Shown piece after piece: positions 12,924-12,992 of a DNA stretch of 12,992 nt. The position numbers and the translations under genes are program-made. The stretch spans positions 1-12,992 of the forward strand of contig MUGC01000022.1 in assembly GCA_002900535.1 (NCBI GenBank), read 5' to 3'. Position 1 is the first letter of the stretch, and each line of letters begins with the position of its first letter. This DNA is from Thermoplasmata archaeon M9B1D. Its GTDB lineage: Archaea > Thermoplasmatota > E2 > DHVEG-1. A model generated the notes under the pieces. It was not told the DNA's origin and made no database searches. It saw only the letters and a list, made by a program, of their open reading frames with translations.

Positions 12924-12992
12924 ATGAATAAAATATTATCATTCGTAATTGTTTTATGTTTTGTCCTAGGAGGACTAGAAGCTGCAGCAATT
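12924..12992 (+). CDS. Start of an exported protein gene (signal peptide only)
   Basis: ATG 12924 is preceded by GGGGGA (12913-12918) at five bases' spacing. The 23 visible residues, MNKILSFVIVLCFVLGGLEA and then AAI, form a typical Sec signal peptide: a short basic start, a 13-residue hydrophobic core and a small-residue cleavage region (GLEAAA). The mature protein lies beyond the window, so its function cannot be told. Signal peptides of this style precede large surface or secreted proteins in Thermoplasmatota-like archaea (from memory), fitting the secreted peptidase at 3088-5307. Confidence 0.7.
   Translation, partial: MNKILSFVIVLCFVLGGLEAAAI

Overview
The window looks like chromosomal DNA of a very AT-rich archaeon, most likely a euryarchaeon related to Thermoplasmatota. 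The archaeal signs are a Trm56 tRNA methyltransferase, a tRNA-Leu without an encoded CCA end, a tandem Lrp/AsnC regulator, several TATA-like boxes about 32 bases before start codons that lack a Shine-Dalgarno (SD) sequence, and a secreted gingipain-type protease with a PKD domain and a short hydrophobic C-terminal tail. The lineage is my inference from these families, not a database result.

Layout. 2-295 (+) is the end of a SAM methyltransferase gene. 406-459 (-) is a short fragment matching the end of the PadR gene further right. 474-1379 (-) is a QueG-like double [4Fe-4S] protein. 1594-1920 (-) is a Cys/His-rich PadR repressor, divergent from a 55-residue Cys/His-rich coiled-coil protein at 2049-2216 (+); the 128 bases between them hold four copies of a TATCG-N6-CGATA operator-like palindrome arranged around two mirror-image TATA boxes. 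2400-2963 (-) is a four-helix membrane protein and 3088-5307 (-) a secreted C25 peptidase. 5427-6401 (+) is a duplicated Lrp/AsnC regulator. 6732-7244 (+) is an Hsp20 gene interrupted by an in-frame TAG, followed by a small HExxH protein (7307-7813) and an ABC-F ATPase (7988-9820).

10085-10998 holds a helix-turn-helix/coiled-coil gene broken by TAG and TGA, overlapping a 36-residue ORF and ending about 55 bases from the 3' end of tRNA-Leu(GAG) at 11053-11137 (-). This could be the worn remains of an element integrated at the tRNA. To the right lies a leftward housekeeping cluster: an acidic/basic hypothetical (12293-12625), Trm56 (11753-12265) and an HD-domain protein (11222-11743). A divergent gene for an exported protein starts at 12924 and leaves the window.

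The most distinctive items are the PadR/small-protein operator array, a short element (consensus CCTAGYAGGTTTT) found 46-109 bases after five rightward genes, and the two genes with in-frame stops. TAG is also the ordinary terminal stop of Trm56, the HD protein and Hsp20, so genome-wide recoding of TAG is not favoured.
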